This document shows, one piece after another, positions 1 to 9,238 of a stretch of DNA of 64,000 bases (the first letter of the stretch is position 1; the number at the start of each line of letters is the position of its first letter). Origin of the DNA: UBA5336 sp964412785 (GTDB lineage: Bacteria; Pseudomonadota; Alphaproteobacteria; Caulobacterales; Hyphomonadaceae); NCBI GenBank assembly GCA_964412785.1, contig CAYPQD010000005.1, forward strand, positions 1-64,000, given 5' to 3'. A program made the translations under genes and the position numbers. The notes under the pieces were generated by a model. That model searched no databases. It was not told where the DNA came from and saw only the letters and a list, made by a program, of their open reading frames with translations.

Positions 1-68
1 CCGAGTAGGCCAACGGGCCGGCGCTCACCCAAAACCGGTGCGGCATGACCTTTAGGGCGGTTTCCGGC

Positions 69-1226
69 CTAGAGGAGGCCGGTTTCGCTGAGCCAGTGGC
101 GGCACGTCGCTGCTGCCTCTGCCGCGCGTTCAGGCCGTTCGATATAGTAATGGTCGGCGCCGACGATGTCGCGATGGGCCTTGCGGTCATGGCCGACCGC
201 CTCGAACAGGCGACGGGCGTGGCTCGGCGTGCAGGCGGTGTCGGCGGTGTTGTTGATCACCAGCACCGGCACGCTGACCGCCGCGGCATTGCGCTCGCCA
301 TGGGCGTTGGTGTCCTCAAGGCTCCACTGGCTGAGCCAGGAGCGCAGGGTGGAAAAGCGTGCGAGCCCCACCGGTCCATCATTGACGATCCGCGGATCCC
401 CAAGATAGCAGACGCCTGCTGGCCGGTCTGACGGGTCGATTGCCGGGTCGAGGAAGCGCGGGTCGGCCATGGTGCCATGGACGGTGAAGGCGCGCTCCAT
501 CGCCGTCTCGCCAGCCGCGCGCAGGTCCGCGAGGGTTTCCTTGACCCAGCTGGTAATCCGCCGGTTGCGCACCACCTGCTCGGCCCGGTAGCGCTCAAGG
601 AAGGCCGTGTCATAGGGCGGGCAGTGCGCCGCGCCGGGATGGTAGAGGCTGAGCGAGGGGTCGCGCGCGAAAGGCCGCGCCTCGTCGGTGATGGAGGGAT
701 CGATCCACTCCGTCAGCGTTACTGCCCGGCTGACATGGGCCGCCAGCAGCAGGATGGCGTCGGCGGGCGGCAGGTCGAGGCCGGCGAGGTCGTAAGGGTC
801 TCCAGCCGGCGTCTCGGCAAGGCGCGGATGCTCGGCATGGTCCTGGTAGAACAGTGACAGCGAGCCGCCACCGGACCAGCCGCCGAGCACCACCCGCTCA
901 TAGCCGAAGCGGCGCTTCGCCTCGCGGATGCCGGCGCCAAGGTCAGCCGCGCACTTTTCGATGATCAGTGCGGTGTCATTGCCGCGATAGCGGGTGTTGA
1001 CATAAAGGCAGTGCACGCCCGAGGCGGCCAGCGCGCTGACCATGGGCAGGAAGGCGCCGCCGCCGATCGGGTGGGAGAAGACAACCACGGTCCGGGACGG
1101 GCTCGCCGGCGGTGCAATCCTGACGCATTCGAGGAAGACCATCCCCTCAGCGCCGCCATAGGTGTCCTTGAAACCGGCCGCCTCGCGGTAGGCGATGCCG
1201 AAGATCTCGCGCTCAATCTCTGGCAT
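69..1226 (-). CDS. alpha/beta-hydrolase fold protein
   Basis: A 385-residue protein with an alpha/beta-hydrolase core. It has an early oxyanion-type segment (VVVFSHPIGGG) and a nucleophile elbow GGWSGGGS, so the serine of GWSGG is the likely nucleophile. A candidate acid lies in NNTADTACTP and a C-terminal histidine in GADHYYIERP. The substrate cannot be read from the sequence. I chose the ATG at 1226 because a GGGAG ribosome site lies about 10 bases upstream; the longer in-frame extension has no such site. It is transcribed away from the VOC gene at 1333, with about 100 bases of shared upstream region. The ORF closes at 69, so the gene is complete. Confidence 0.75.
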   Translation of the reverse strand: MPEIEREIFGIAYREAAGFKDTYGGAEGMVFLECVRIAPPASPSRTVVVFSHPIGGGAFLPMVSALAASGVHCLYVNTRYRGNDTALIIEKCAADLGAGIREAKRRFGYERVVLGGWSGGGSLSLFYQDHAEHPRLAETPAGDPYDLAGLDLPPADAILLLAAHVSRAVTLTEWIDPSITDEARPFARDPSLSLYHPGAAHCPPYDTAFLERYRAEQVVRNRRITSWVKETLADLRAAGETAMERAFTVHGTMADPRFLDPAIDPSDRPAGVCYLGDPRIVNDGPVGLARFSTLRSWLSQWSLEDTNAHGERNAAAVSVPVLVINNTADTACTPSHARRLFEAVGHDRKAHRDIVGADHYYIERPERAAEAAATCRHWLSETGLL

Positions 1227-1332
1227 CGACCGCGCTCCCGGTTGGCTCCGGGCCTGCACCCGGATGGCGCCCAAACCCCTTGATTATGGGGCCATGCTCC
1301 GCATGATGGTGTCAAGCAGGGAGCAAGACACC

Positions 1333-2019
1333 ATGATAAGGGCAAATGGGATCCATCACATCGCGGTAATGTCGGGCGATATCAAATCCCATGTCGCGTT
1401 CTTCTCCGACGTGCTTGGCTGCCGCCTGGTCGGCCTGTTTGACATGCACGGCGTGCCGGGCGCCTTCCATGCGTTCATGGAGCTCAATGACCGCTGCTGG
1501 TTCTCGATCGTCCAGACGCCGGACGCTGGCGACATTGCGATCGAGCTGGGCCGGACCCATGCGGGCAACGGCGCCAACGCGTCCGCCCCGGGGACAATGC
1601 AGCACCTGGCCTTCCGGGTCGACAACGAGGACGCCCTCCTCGCCATGCGCGATCGCATCCGCACAAGGGGCGTCAATGTCATCGGCCCGATCGACCATGG
1701 CTTGTGCAAGTCGATCTATTTCGCAGGACCCGACCAGATGACGCTGGAGGTCGCCTGCTCCGACAGCGCCATAGACCCGAACCTCTGGATCGACCCGGCG
1801 GTGCTGGCGAAGGCGGGGATCAGCGCCGAGGAGGCCGAGCGATACCGGGCTCCGGACCCCTATGCCGGCGAGGGCGGGGCGGTGAAGCAGCCGCCCTATG
1901 ATCCGCGCAAGCCCCACCAGGCCTATCCCGAAGCGCTCTATCGCCAGATGCTCGCCGCGCCCGACGAGGTGATCACCCGGACCGCCAGCCATGCAGAGCC
2001 GCCGGTGAAGGCGTCCTAA
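1333..2019 (+). CDS. VOC (glyoxalase/dioxygenase fold) family protein
   Basis: A 228-residue protein of the vicinal-oxygen-chelate superfamily. The N-terminal module starts with IHHIAV (His8/His9), followed by MQHLAFRV (His91) and MTLEVAC (Glu139). This is the usual His-His-Glu metal-binding layout of VOC dioxygenases and lyases. The last 80 residues (proline-, tyrosine- and charge-rich) lie outside the fold and resemble tails of uncharacterised VOC proteins. The start at 1333 is preceded by AGGGAG. The gene ends in a 4-base convergent overlap with the DUF1499 gene. The reaction is unknown; ring-cleavage dioxygenase or lyase are both possible. Confidence 0.75.
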   Translation: MIRANGIHHIAVMSGDIKSHVAFFSDVLGCRLVGLFDMHGVPGAFHAFMELNDRCWFSIVQTPDAGDIAIELGRTHAGNGANASAPGTMQHLAFRVDNEDALLAMRDRIRTRGVNVIGPIDHGLCKSIYFAGPDQMTLEVACSDSAIDPNLWIDPAVLAKAGISAEEAERYRAPDPYAGEGGAVKQPPYDPRKPHQAYPEALYRQMLAAPDEVITRTASHAEPPVKAS

Positions 2020-2873
2020 CCGGACGTGACGGCGCGGACCTCGCGCTGCAGATCATAGAAGAAGGCATTGATCCGCTGGGCGTTGACGCCGAGATCGGAG
2101 AGGCCGACCCGGCTGACCGATCTCGCATCGACATAGACCCGGCCTTGCTGGTCCGGCCAGATGCGGATGGCAATGTCATCCTTGAAGCCGAACCATGACG
2201 AGGTCTCTGTCGCCTCAAGCTGGGTGACCCGGTTCTGGTCGGTATCGGCGCGCGTGACGATCCGCCAGCCGCGCTCCCTGGCCAGCCGGTTGGCGAGTTG
2301 CGCCACCGTCGGAACGTCACTTTCCAGCACCAGCGTTTCGAGGGGCCGGTAGAGCCCCTTTTCCTCAGCCTCGGCCTGCACCTCCGCCACCGGCCGGCCG
2401 GCATGGGCCTTTGAAGCAAAGTTCGCAATGGTTGGTGCGGGAACAACCGGGTTGGCGCCCACCGTCTTGGCGCGTTCGCGCATCAGCATGGTGGAGAACT
2501 CGATCGGGTCTTTCCAGTCGGTCTGGATATCGTGGATCGGTGGCACCGAACCGGCCTGCGCGGCGAAGGTGGCCAACCGGCCGACCACCAGCCCGGCGAG
2601 CAGGATCGCGCCGACCGCGAGCATGGCTGGGCGCTGGCGAGGCGCCTTGATGAGCGCGATGATGAGCGCCAGCACGCCAAGGCCGAGGGCGGCGAAGGCG
2701 AGCTTGGAGCCGATGTCGCGCACCAGCGTCAGCAGGCCGAACTGCCAGCCCCACAGGCCAAACCGCGTCCCGAGGGCGGCGACAGCGAAGAACGCAATCG
2801 TCGCGATCGACACCACCAGGGCAATGCCCGCGAGTTTCCCCCGCCAGCCCGCCGTCTTCACCGTTGCTGCCAT
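2016..2873 (-). CDS. DUF1499 family membrane protein
   Basis: A 285-residue protein with three hydrophobic segments in the first 110 residues (around 12-30, 45-70 and 78-100), followed by a soluble domain. That domain matches the DUF1499 type: a DWKDP segment, a long helical region, and a C-terminal part with SSWFGFKDDIAIRIWP and a serine/arginine-rich VDARSVSRVG segment. The function of DUF1499 proteins is not established. The start at 2873 is preceded by GGCGGAG. It is downstream of, and on the same strand as, the acyl-CoA ligase (77 bases apart), so the two may be co-transcribed. Confidence 0.7.
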   Translation of the reverse strand: MAATVKTAGWRGKLAGIALVVSIATIAFFAVAALGTRFGLWGWQFGLLTLVRDIGSKLAFAALGLGVLALIIALIKAPRQRPAMLAVGAILLAGLVVGRLATFAAQAGSVPPIHDIQTDWKDPIEFSTMLMRERAKTVGANPVVPAPTIANFASKAHAGRPVAEVQAEAEEKGLYRPLETLVLESDVPTVAQLANRLARERGWRIVTRADTDQNRVTQLEATETSSWFGFKDDIAIRIWPDQQGRVYVDARSVSRVGLSDLGVNAQRINAFFYDLQREVRAVTSG

Positions 2874-2950
2874 GCCACACTCCGCCTTGCTGCCGCGCCT
2901 TGGGCGATGCCACACCACGTGGCTGCCGGCTTGTCCAGTCGGGCCCGGCC

Positions 2951-4576
2951 TCAGGCCGTCGGCAGGGTGTAGTCCCTGAACATCTCGCGCAGCTTCAGCT
3001 TGTTGATCTTGCCGGTCGCGCCGAGCGGGATTTCATCGACAAAGGCGACATCATCGGGCGTCCACCATTTGGCGATCTTGCCTTCAAGCTGGGCGAGCAC
3101 CTCCTCCTTGGTCGGCGTCTCGCCCGGCGCCGGCTGGACGATCAGCAAAGGGCGCTCATCCCATTTGGGATGAGAGATGCCGATCGCCGCAGCATTGGCC
3201 ACCTTGGGATGGCCGACCGCGATGTTCTCAAGTTCGATGGAGGAGATCCATTCCCCACCGGACTTGATCACGTCCTTCGCCCGGTCGGTAATCTGCATGG
3301 TGCCGTGCTCGTCGAGATGGGCGACGTCACCGGTGTCAAAATAACCGTCCGCGTCGAGGACATGGCCGCCCTCTCCCTTGAAATAGCCCGATGCGATTGC
3401 CGCGCCGCGGATCATCAGGCGGCCCGAGGTCTGCCCGTCGCGCGGCAGGATGTTGCCGGCATCATCGACGGTTTTCAGCTCCACGCCGAATGGCGCGCGG
3501 CCCTGCTTGAGCTTGTAGGCGATCCTCTCCCCGATCGATGCGCCGGCGAGGTGGGCCGGCAGCGCGCCCAGCGTGCCAAGCGGGCTGGTCTCGGTCATGC
3601 CCCAGGCGTGCACCACGTCGACATCGAACTTTTCCTCGAAGGCGCGCAGGATCCGTTCCGGCACGGCCGAGCCGCCGATGATCACCCGGCGCAGGTGCGG
3701 CAGCTTGAGGTCGTGCTCCTCCAGATAGGTCAGCAGCATCAGCCAGACCGTCGGCACCGCGGCGGTGATCGTCACCTTCTCGGTGTCGAGAAGCTGATAG
3801 ATAGAGGCGCCGTCCATCTGCGCGCCCGGCATCACCATCTTCGCCCCGACGGCCGGGCAGGAAAAGGCCAGCCCCCAGGCATTGGCGTGGAACATCGGCA
3901 CCACGGGCAGCACCACATCTGCCGCACCGATACCCATAACGTCGGGCGCCAGTGTCACCAGCGTGTGCAGCACATTCGTGCGGTGGGAGTAGAGCACGCC
4001 CTTGGGATTGCCCGTGGTCCCGGAGGTATAGCACAAGCCGCAGGCCATCCGCTCGTCAAAGCCCCCCCAGGGGCTGTCGCCAGCCCGTCCATCAATCCAC
4101 AGCTCATAACACTCCGCGCCGAGCGTATTGTCCGGCATGTGGTCGGGGTCTGTCAGCAGGATGAATTTCTCGATCGTCGTGAAATGCGCCTTCGCGGCTT
4201 CGATGATCGGCAGGAAGGTGGTGTCGAGAATGAGGATGCGGTCCTCGGCGTGGTTGGCAATCCAGGCGATCTGTTCCGGATGCAGGCGCGGGTTGATGGT
4301 GTGCAGCACCGCGCCGATGCCCATGGCGCCATACCAGCATTCCATGTGGCGGGCCGAGTTCCAGGCGAGCGTCGCCACGCGGTCGCCGGGCTGGACGCCA
4401 TGGGCCTTGAGAGCCGCCGACACCTGCTTGGCGCGCGCGTGCACGTCGCCATAGGTCGTGCGCACGATCGGCCCCTCAACCGAACGCGTCACGACCTCGC
4501 GCGCGGTGTGATTGAGCGCAGCATGGTCGAGGATCTTGTCGACCGTTAGCTGCCAGTCCTGCATGATCCCGTGCAT
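2951..4576 (-). CDS. fatty-acyl-CoA ligase (AMP-forming)
   Basis: A 541-residue ANL-superfamily adenylating enzyme that should activate a fatty or other carboxylic acid to its CoA thioester through an acyl-AMP. The P-loop-like motif YTSGTTGNPKG is at residues 183-193. An MTE segment follows (WGMTETSPLG), then the A8 hinge region (YFDTGDVAHLDEHG, then DRAKDVIKSGGEWIS) and a C-terminal GATGKINK with the catalytic lysine. Length and motifs fit the medium/long-chain ligase group used in fatty acid degradation. The chain-length preference cannot be read. GGAGG lies 8 bases before the ATG. It is divergent from the glycerophosphodiesterase gene. Confidence 0.88.
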   Translation of the reverse strand: MHGIMQDWQLTVDKILDHAALNHTAREVVTRSVEGPIVRTTYGDVHARAKQVSAALKAHGVQPGDRVATLAWNSARHMECWYGAMGIGAVLHTINPRLHPEQIAWIANHAEDRILILDTTFLPIIEAAKAHFTTIEKFILLTDPDHMPDNTLGAECYELWIDGRAGDSPWGGFDERMACGLCYTSGTTGNPKGVLYSHRTNVLHTLVTLAPDVMGIGAADVVLPVVPMFHANAWGLAFSCPAVGAKMVMPGAQMDGASIYQLLDTEKVTITAAVPTVWLMLLTYLEEHDLKLPHLRRVIIGGSAVPERILRAFEEKFDVDVVHAWGMTETSPLGTLGALPAHLAGASIGERIAYKLKQGRAPFGVELKTVDDAGNILPRDGQTSGRLMIRGAAIASGYFKGEGGHVLDADGYFDTGDVAHLDEHGTMQITDRAKDVIKSGGEWISSIELENIAVGHPKVANAAAIGISHPKWDERPLLIVQPAPGETPTKEEVLAQLEGKIAKWWTPDDVAFVDEIPLGATGKINKLKLREMFRDYTLPTA

Positions 4577-4672
4577 TCCTTATCCTCCGATGTGCGGTGG
4601 GGCCCGTTTGCCCGCCCGCTTTTTATTTCTCAATATTCGCGCTATCCCGGATCGGCAAGGAAGGGGCTCGTC

Positions 4673-5605
4673 ATGAGGACTGCACTGATTACCGCACTCG
4701 CCCTTCTGGCGATGCCGCTGGGAGGCTGCAGTGGCGGCGAACAGACCGGCAAACCGGAGGCCGAAGGCTTTCCGCAGCGCGCCAGCCTGCCGGACTGGTT
4801 CGACTGCCTGCGCGAGGTGGGCGGCGCGACCATCGCCGCGCACCGCGGTGGGCCGGCGACCGGTTATCCGGAGAATGCGCTGGAAACGATGCAGCGCACC
4901 CTGCCCCACACGCCCGTGCTGGAGGTGGACATCAGCGAGACGGCCGACGGCATCCTCTTCCTGATGCATGACGAGCGGCTGGAGCGCACAACAACCGGGT
5001 CGGGCCGCGTGGAGGCGACCCGCTGGGAGGTCATCGAGGCGCTGAAGCTGAAGGACCGGGACGGCAGGGAGACCGCGTTCTCCCCGCCGCTGTTCTCCCA
5101 TGCCCTGCGCTGGGCGGAGCACAACAATGCCGTTCTGGAGCTGGACCGCAAGGGCAAGGCCTCCTTCGACAAGATCATCCGTGCGGTCGGGGCAGCCGGC
5201 GCGCGCGACCATGTCATCCTGATCGCCTATGACGAGAATGACCTTGCCGAGATCGAGCGCTCCGGCGGCGATCTGATGCGCACCGCCAGTGTCGGCTCGA
5301 TCAACGAACTTGAGCGTATCCTTGAGAGCGGGGTACAGGCCAACCGCCTGATCGCCTGGACCGGCACGGAGACGCCGGACGAGGCCTTGTGGACGATGCT
5401 GCGTGACCGCGGGATCGAGCCGGCCTTCGGCACGCTCGGCCGGCCGGGCCAGCGGCTTGACGACGCCTTCTGGGCCGATGGCGATGGCGCGGAGTTTGCC
5501 CGTCTCGTGGAGATGGGGGTGACCCTGCTCGCCACCGATACCCCGATCCGGGTTGCCGGTGATCTGGACGCGGACAATACCGGCTGGCAGGCGTGCGGAC
5601 GCTGA
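4673..5605 (+). CDS. glycerophosphodiester phosphodiesterase family lipoprotein
   Basis: A 310-residue protein with a lipoprotein signal peptide: hydrophobic stretch 3-16, then LGGC with Cys19 as the likely lipidated residue. It is probably anchored in the membrane facing the periplasm. The GDPD catalytic set is present: HRGG (His56-Arg57), PENA (Glu66-Asn67), EVDIS (Glu83, Asp85) and His98 in LMHDE. It should hydrolyse glycerophosphodiesters to glycerol-3-phosphate and an alcohol. I chose the ATG at 4673 over upstream in-frame codons because it gives a clean signal peptide and follows an AAGGAAGGGG ribosome site. Confidence 0.85.
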   Translation: MRTALITALALLAMPLGGCSGGEQTGKPEAEGFPQRASLPDWFDCLREVGGATIAAHRGGPATGYPENALETMQRTLPHTPVLEVDISETADGILFLMHDERLERTTTGSGRVEATRWEVIEALKLKDRDGRETAFSPPLFSHALRWAEHNNAVLELDRKGKASFDKIIRAVGAAGARDHVILIAYDENDLAEIERSGGDLMRTASVGSINELERILESGVQANRLIAWTGTETPDEALWTMLRDRGIEPAFGTLGRPGQRLDDAFWADGDGAEFARLVEMGVTLLATDTPIRVAGDLDADNTGWQACGR

Positions 5606-5780
5606 AGCGGCTCGCGCGTTAGGGGAAGTTTGGCCGGCGCCCCCAATACCCCCAAGATGGCCTGCGGCGAGAAGCCCAGGCGCGTCTACGTCTATGGCCG
5701 CGGAAGCTGTCCCGGTGGCGCGCCCTGTTCGCCGATGGGCAATGTCGCCGGCTACCGTGCGTCCCGGTCCGGCGACCCGG

Positions 5781-5963
5781 TCAGCGTCTAGGGCGGTCAC
5801 CGACTTCGAACCGGGCCAGCCTGGCGAGGTCACCGCGTTGGACAGCCGCCAGACTCGCCTGCGCGACCGCTAGCCGGGCCTTGAACGCGGCGCCCTGCCC
5901 TTCGCCTACCGCCATGCAGCAGCTCAGGAATCGCGCGAAGCCGGCCAGCCACGCGGCCGCCAC
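5781..5963 (-). CDS. possible small protein, unrecognised
   Basis: A 60-residue minus-strand ORF starting at a GTG with GAGG five bases upstream. It is alanine-rich, contains a paired cysteine segment (FLSCCMAVGEG) and an arginine-rich end. Third codon positions are mostly G or C, like the genes around it, which favours real coding. It has no recognised family and lies head-to-head with the gene at 6039. It may be spurious. Confidence 0.25.
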   Translation of the reverse strand: MAAAWLAGFARFLSCCMAVGEGQGAAFKARLAVAQASLAAVQRGDLARLARFEVGDRPRR

Positions 5964-5994
5964 ACCGACCTCGCCCGCAGGCACGATGTCGTGG

Positions 5995-6000
5995 TATAAT
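5995..6000 (+). promoter_or_regulatory. -10 box (TATAAT) for the 98-aa gene
   Basis: An exact TATAAT in GC-rich DNA, 39 bases before the ATG at 6039 and followed by a GAGAGG ribosome site at 6025-6030. No convincing -35 box is visible 16-18 bases upstream, so an activator or an extended -10 may be needed. Confidence 0.5.
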
Positions 6001-6038
6001 CGGCAAAGACCTGCGACCCAGAAAGAGAGGTGCACCCT

Positions 6039-6335
6039 ATGTCGGCGACCCTGATCGGCTCGAAAGCCAACCCGTCCCAGTATGACTGCTATCCCGACCT
6101 GGCAGACGACGAGCCCTATTTCGTGATCCGCGCCGACGACCCGCTGTCCAGCGCCCTCGTCGAGCTGCATGCCTATATCGGCGCCGGCCAGTCGGGCGCG
6201 GCCCACAACAAGCTGGCGGAAATCATGGCGCTGACCAACCAGAAGGCGCCACGCCCGTCCGACAGCCCGAAATACCGCGAGACCTTCGCCATTTCGCTGG
6301 CAATGGAACAATGGCGCAATGCCCGGGGGCAGTAA
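6039..6335 (+). CDS. hypothetical protein, 98 aa
   Basis: A 98-residue soluble, acidic protein with no transmembrane segment or metal-binding motif that I recognise. Visible features are a DLADDEPYFVIRADDP stretch and a helical second half (ELHAYIGAGQSGAAHNKLAEIMAL) ending in a charged tail with ISLAMEQWRNARG. The ATG at 6039 has GAGAGG about 9 bases upstream and a TATAAT box further up; the GTG at 6030 is a less likely start. It stands alone before the P-type ATPase, 224 bases away. Real coding is likely; the function is unknown. Confidence 0.65.
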   Translation: MSATLIGSKANPSQYDCYPDLADDEPYFVIRADDPLSSALVELHAYIGAGQSGAAHNKLAEIMALTNQKAPRPSDSPKYRETFAISLAMEQWRNARGQ

Positions 6336-6559
6336 ACGAAAACACGCGCACCCGCTGCGCTGCAAGATAATCTCAGCACACGGAACGCTAAGTCGCCGAG
6401 GCCCCGCAATTCGCCGCGTCAGCGACAGTTCCGACCTGGCCTTAGGGATACTACCGAATGGACCAATCGCCGTGCCGGCCCTAATCCTTTCGCAGTTGCC
6501 GCACGCCGTCCCGGGGCGCTCGTACAGCAACCTTGCAAGGGGCAATCAGGGTACGAACC

Positions 6560-9238
6560 ATGTCACTGGCCGACGTGTCACACGCCGACGACCCGGCACC
6601 TGAAACCGCGCCGACCGGGCAGGACCAGACCGGGCTCTCCGTAACAGAGGCCGCCAGCCGGCTCCAGCGCTATGGTCCGAACGAACTGCCGGCACCCAAG
6701 CCGCCGGGGCTTGCCGCCACCTTCCTGCGTCAGTTCCTCAGCCCGTTCATCTATATCCTGCTCGTCGCCACAGTGCTCTCCGTACTGGTCGGCCAGATAC
6801 CGAGTGCGATCTTCATCGCCGCAGTCCTGCTTCTGAATGCGGTGATCGGGTCGGTCCAGGAATACTCCGCCCAGCGCTCTGCCGCCGCCCTGCGCGCCCT
6901 CGTCAGGGGCATTGCCCACGTCATGCGCGGCGGCCAGGTCCACAAGGTCGACGCTGCTGAAATCGTCCCGGGTGACCTGATCATCCTGACTTCCGGCGAC
7001 CGCACGCCGGCCGATATCCTGCTCGCCGAGAGCGAGGACCTGTCGGTAGACGAGAGCATGCTGACCGGGGAGTCCCTGGCCGTTGTGAAGGATGCCCGCG
7101 CCGAACCGGCCGCTGATGCGCCGCTGGCAGAGCGGGCCAACCAGCTCTTCGCTGGCAGCGTCATCACCCGCGGACGCGCCCGCGGCTTTGTGACAGCAAC
7201 CGGGCTGAACACCGAACTCGGCTCGATCGCAGGACGCGTCGCCGAACCGCGCGAGAGTGAGCCGCCGCTGATGATCCGCATCCGCCGGTTTACCTATCAG
7301 GTGGCCGGCGCCATCCTTCTGGCCATTCTCGGTCTCGCCGCGATCATGGCCCTGCGCGGCGGCTATTCCGCGCCAGACATGCTGATGATGGGAATCGGCC
7401 TCGCCGTCTCCGCGATACCGGAGGGCCTGCCGGCCGCGCTCACCGTGGCCCTTGCCATCGGTATGCAGCGCATGGCCCGGAACAATGTAATCATCCGCAA
7501 GCTGGTCGCCGTCGAGGCGCTGGGCTCGTGCACCTTCATCTGCTCCGACAAGACCGGTACGCTGACCGTCAACGAACTGACAATCGACAAGGCGGTACTG
7601 CCCACCGGCGAGTCGTTTTCCGCCACAGGCGCGGGCATCGCTGCCGGCGAGATCAGGGGTGAGGACAGTGACGCCCTGCGCGACCTCATCATCACAGGCG
7701 TCCTCGCCAATGAAAGCTATCTCGACTATGCCGGCACGGACTGGACTGCCGATGGAGACATTGTCGACGTCGCCTTCCTCGTGTTCGCCAAGAAATACGG
7801 CCTGTCGCTCCAAGGGGTGCGGCAGGAGCGCGAGAGGCTGAAGCTCATTCCCTATGAATCGGAGCGCGCTTTCAGCGCCAGCTTCAACCGTTCCGGCGCC
7901 GCGCCGGAACTCTACGTCAAGGGCAGTCCGGAGAAGATCCTTGCCGGCTCGACCCTGATGCGCACCCGGGAGGGCGATATCGTGATCGACCGCGGCGTCA
8001 TCCAGGCCCAGTTCGTCGATCTCGCCAGCCATGGCTACCGGGTCATCGCGCTGGCAAAGCGCCCGGCCGGCACCGACATGGAGAAGGACCCGCTGGAGGG
8101 ACTGACCTTCCTCGGCATGGTGGCAATGATCGACCCGGTCCGACCAGAGGCCTGCGAAGCGGTCGCGCGCTGCCGCGCCGGCGGCGTCGGTGTTGCCATG
8201 GTCACCGGTGACCATCCTGCGACCGCGCGAGCCATCGGCGCCGATCTCGGTCTCTGCGGGCGCGACGATCCCGTCGTGACCGGCGCCGACATCCGTGCAG
8301 CCGAGGCCGGCGGCCCGGACGCCCTGCGTGCGCTGGTCCTGCCAGCCCGCATCTTCGCGCGGATCGAGCCGACCCAGAAGGAAACCATCGTGCGCACCTT
8401 CCAGGAGGGCGGCCATTTCGTCGCAGTCACTGGAGACGGGGTCAATGACGCCCCGGCGCTGCGGCGCGCCAATGCCGGCGTCGCCATGGGACGCTCCGGT
8501 ACCGATGTTGCCAAGGAGGCGGCCGACCTCATTATCACTGACGACAATTTCGCCTCGATCGTCGCTGGCATCGAACAGGGCCGGATTGTTTACAACAACA
8601 TCCGCAAGGTGATCGCCCTGCTCACCGCCACCGGCTTTTCCGCGATCCTGCTGTTCTTTCTCACCGTCGGTTTCGGCCTGCCGATGCCGTTGACAGCGGT
8701 GCAGCTGCTCTGGCTGAACCTGGTCGCCAACGGCCTGCAGGATGTCGCCCTTGCGTTCGAGCCGAAGGAGGGTGACGAGCTTGACAAGCGCCCGCGCGAC
8801 CCTGCCGAGCCAATCTTTGAACGGCATGTGATCGAACACGTCCTGGTCGCCGGCTCGATCATGGGCGGGCTGGCCTTCGCGGTCTACGCGACCGCCCTCA
8901 ATCTCGGCATTGCCCATGCCAGCGCGCAGAATATCACCCTGCTCATGATGGTCTTGTTCGGCAATGTGCACGCCCTCTCCAGCCGCTCGGAAAGGCGCTC
9001 CTTGTTCACCCTGCCCTATTTCGGCAATCGCTTCCTGGCGATCGCCACCCCAGCGGCACTGGCGATCCACATCCTGTCCATGCATGTGCCGGGTCTGAAT
9101 ACCCTGATCGGCCTGGAGCCAGTGGCGCTGACCCCCTTCGCCGCGCTGCTTGGCGTCGCGTTCGTCTTCCTCGCCTGCGAGGAGGGCCACAAGGCATCGA
9201 TCCGCTGGCGCGCCCGCCGCAAGGGAGGCATCGCATGA
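6560..9238 (+). CDS. P-type ATPase, type II-like cation transporter
   Basis: An 892-residue cation pump of the Ca2+/Na+-K+ ATPase type. Domains in order: an N-terminal cytosolic part with NELPAPKPPG, M1-M2, the actuator domain with TGES at 169-172, M3-M4 with IPEGLP (Pro287), the phosphorylation motif DKTGTLT (Asp330), the nucleotide domain, TGDGVNDAP from 624, then M5-M10. In M6 the segment LLWLNLVANGLQD has Asn where calcium pumps have the ion-binding Asp (NLVTD), so the ion cannot be called calcium with confidence. Its stop codon overlaps the fabI start (ATGA), so fabI and phaC are probably its operon partners. About 220 bases without a gene lie upstream. Confidence 0.88.
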   Translation: MSLADVSHADDPAPETAPTGQDQTGLSVTEAASRLQRYGPNELPAPKPPGLAATFLRQFLSPFIYILLVATVLSVLVGQIPSAIFIAAVLLLNAVIGSVQEYSAQRSAAALRALVRGIAHVMRGGQVHKVDAAEIVPGDLIILTSGDRTPADILLAESEDLSVDESMLTGESLAVVKDARAEPAADAPLAERANQLFAGSVITRGRARGFVTATGLNTELGSIAGRVAEPRESEPPLMIRIRRFTYQVAGAILLAILGLAAIMALRGGYSAPDMLMMGIGLAVSAIPEGLPAALTVALAIGMQRMARNNVIIRKLVAVEALGSCTFICSDKTGTLTVNELTIDKAVLPTGESFSATGAGIAAGEIRGEDSDALRDLIITGVLANESYLDYAGTDWTADGDIVDVAFLVFAKKYGLSLQGVRQERERLKLIPYESERAFSASFNRSGAAPELYVKGSPEKILAGSTLMRTREGDIVIDRGVIQAQFVDLASHGYRVIALAKRPAGTDMEKDPLEGLTFLGMVAMIDPVRPEACEAVARCRAGGVGVAMVTGDHPATARAIGADLGLCGRDDPVVTGADIRAAEAGGPDALRALVLPARIFARIEPTQKETIVRTFQEGGHFVAVTGDGVNDAPALRRANAGVAMGRSGTDVAKEAADLIITDDNFASIVAGIEQGRIVYNNIRKVIALLTATGFSAILLFFLTVGFGLPMPLTAVQLLWLNLVANGLQDVALAFEPKEGDELDKRPRDPAEPIFERHVIEHVLVAGSIMGGLAFAVYATALNLGIAHASAQNITLLMMVLFGNVHALSSRSERRSLFTLPYFGNRFLAIATPAALAIHILSMHVPGLNTLIGLEPVALTPFAALLGVAFVFLACEEGHKASIRWRARRKGGIA

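Larger units (their letters stand above)
5606..6038. other. 433-base gap between glycerophosphodiesterase and the 98-aa gene
   Basis: There is no recognisable gene family here. It holds a 44-codon plus-strand ORF (5657-5791, no ribosome site), a 60-codon minus-strand ORF (5781-5963, listed separately), and a consensus -10 box at 5995-6000 that probably serves the gene at 6039. No intrinsic terminator was seen after the glycerophosphodiesterase gene. Confidence 0.5.

Noticed and set aside
5657..5791. 44-aa plus-strand ORF (starts MACGEKPRRVYVYGRG)
   Set aside because: No ribosome site, and it overlaps another weak ORF; too short to support alone.
6578..9190. 870-codon open frame on the minus strand opposite the P-type ATPase
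   Set aside because: A shadow of the ATPase gene caused by high third-position GC. No domain is seen.
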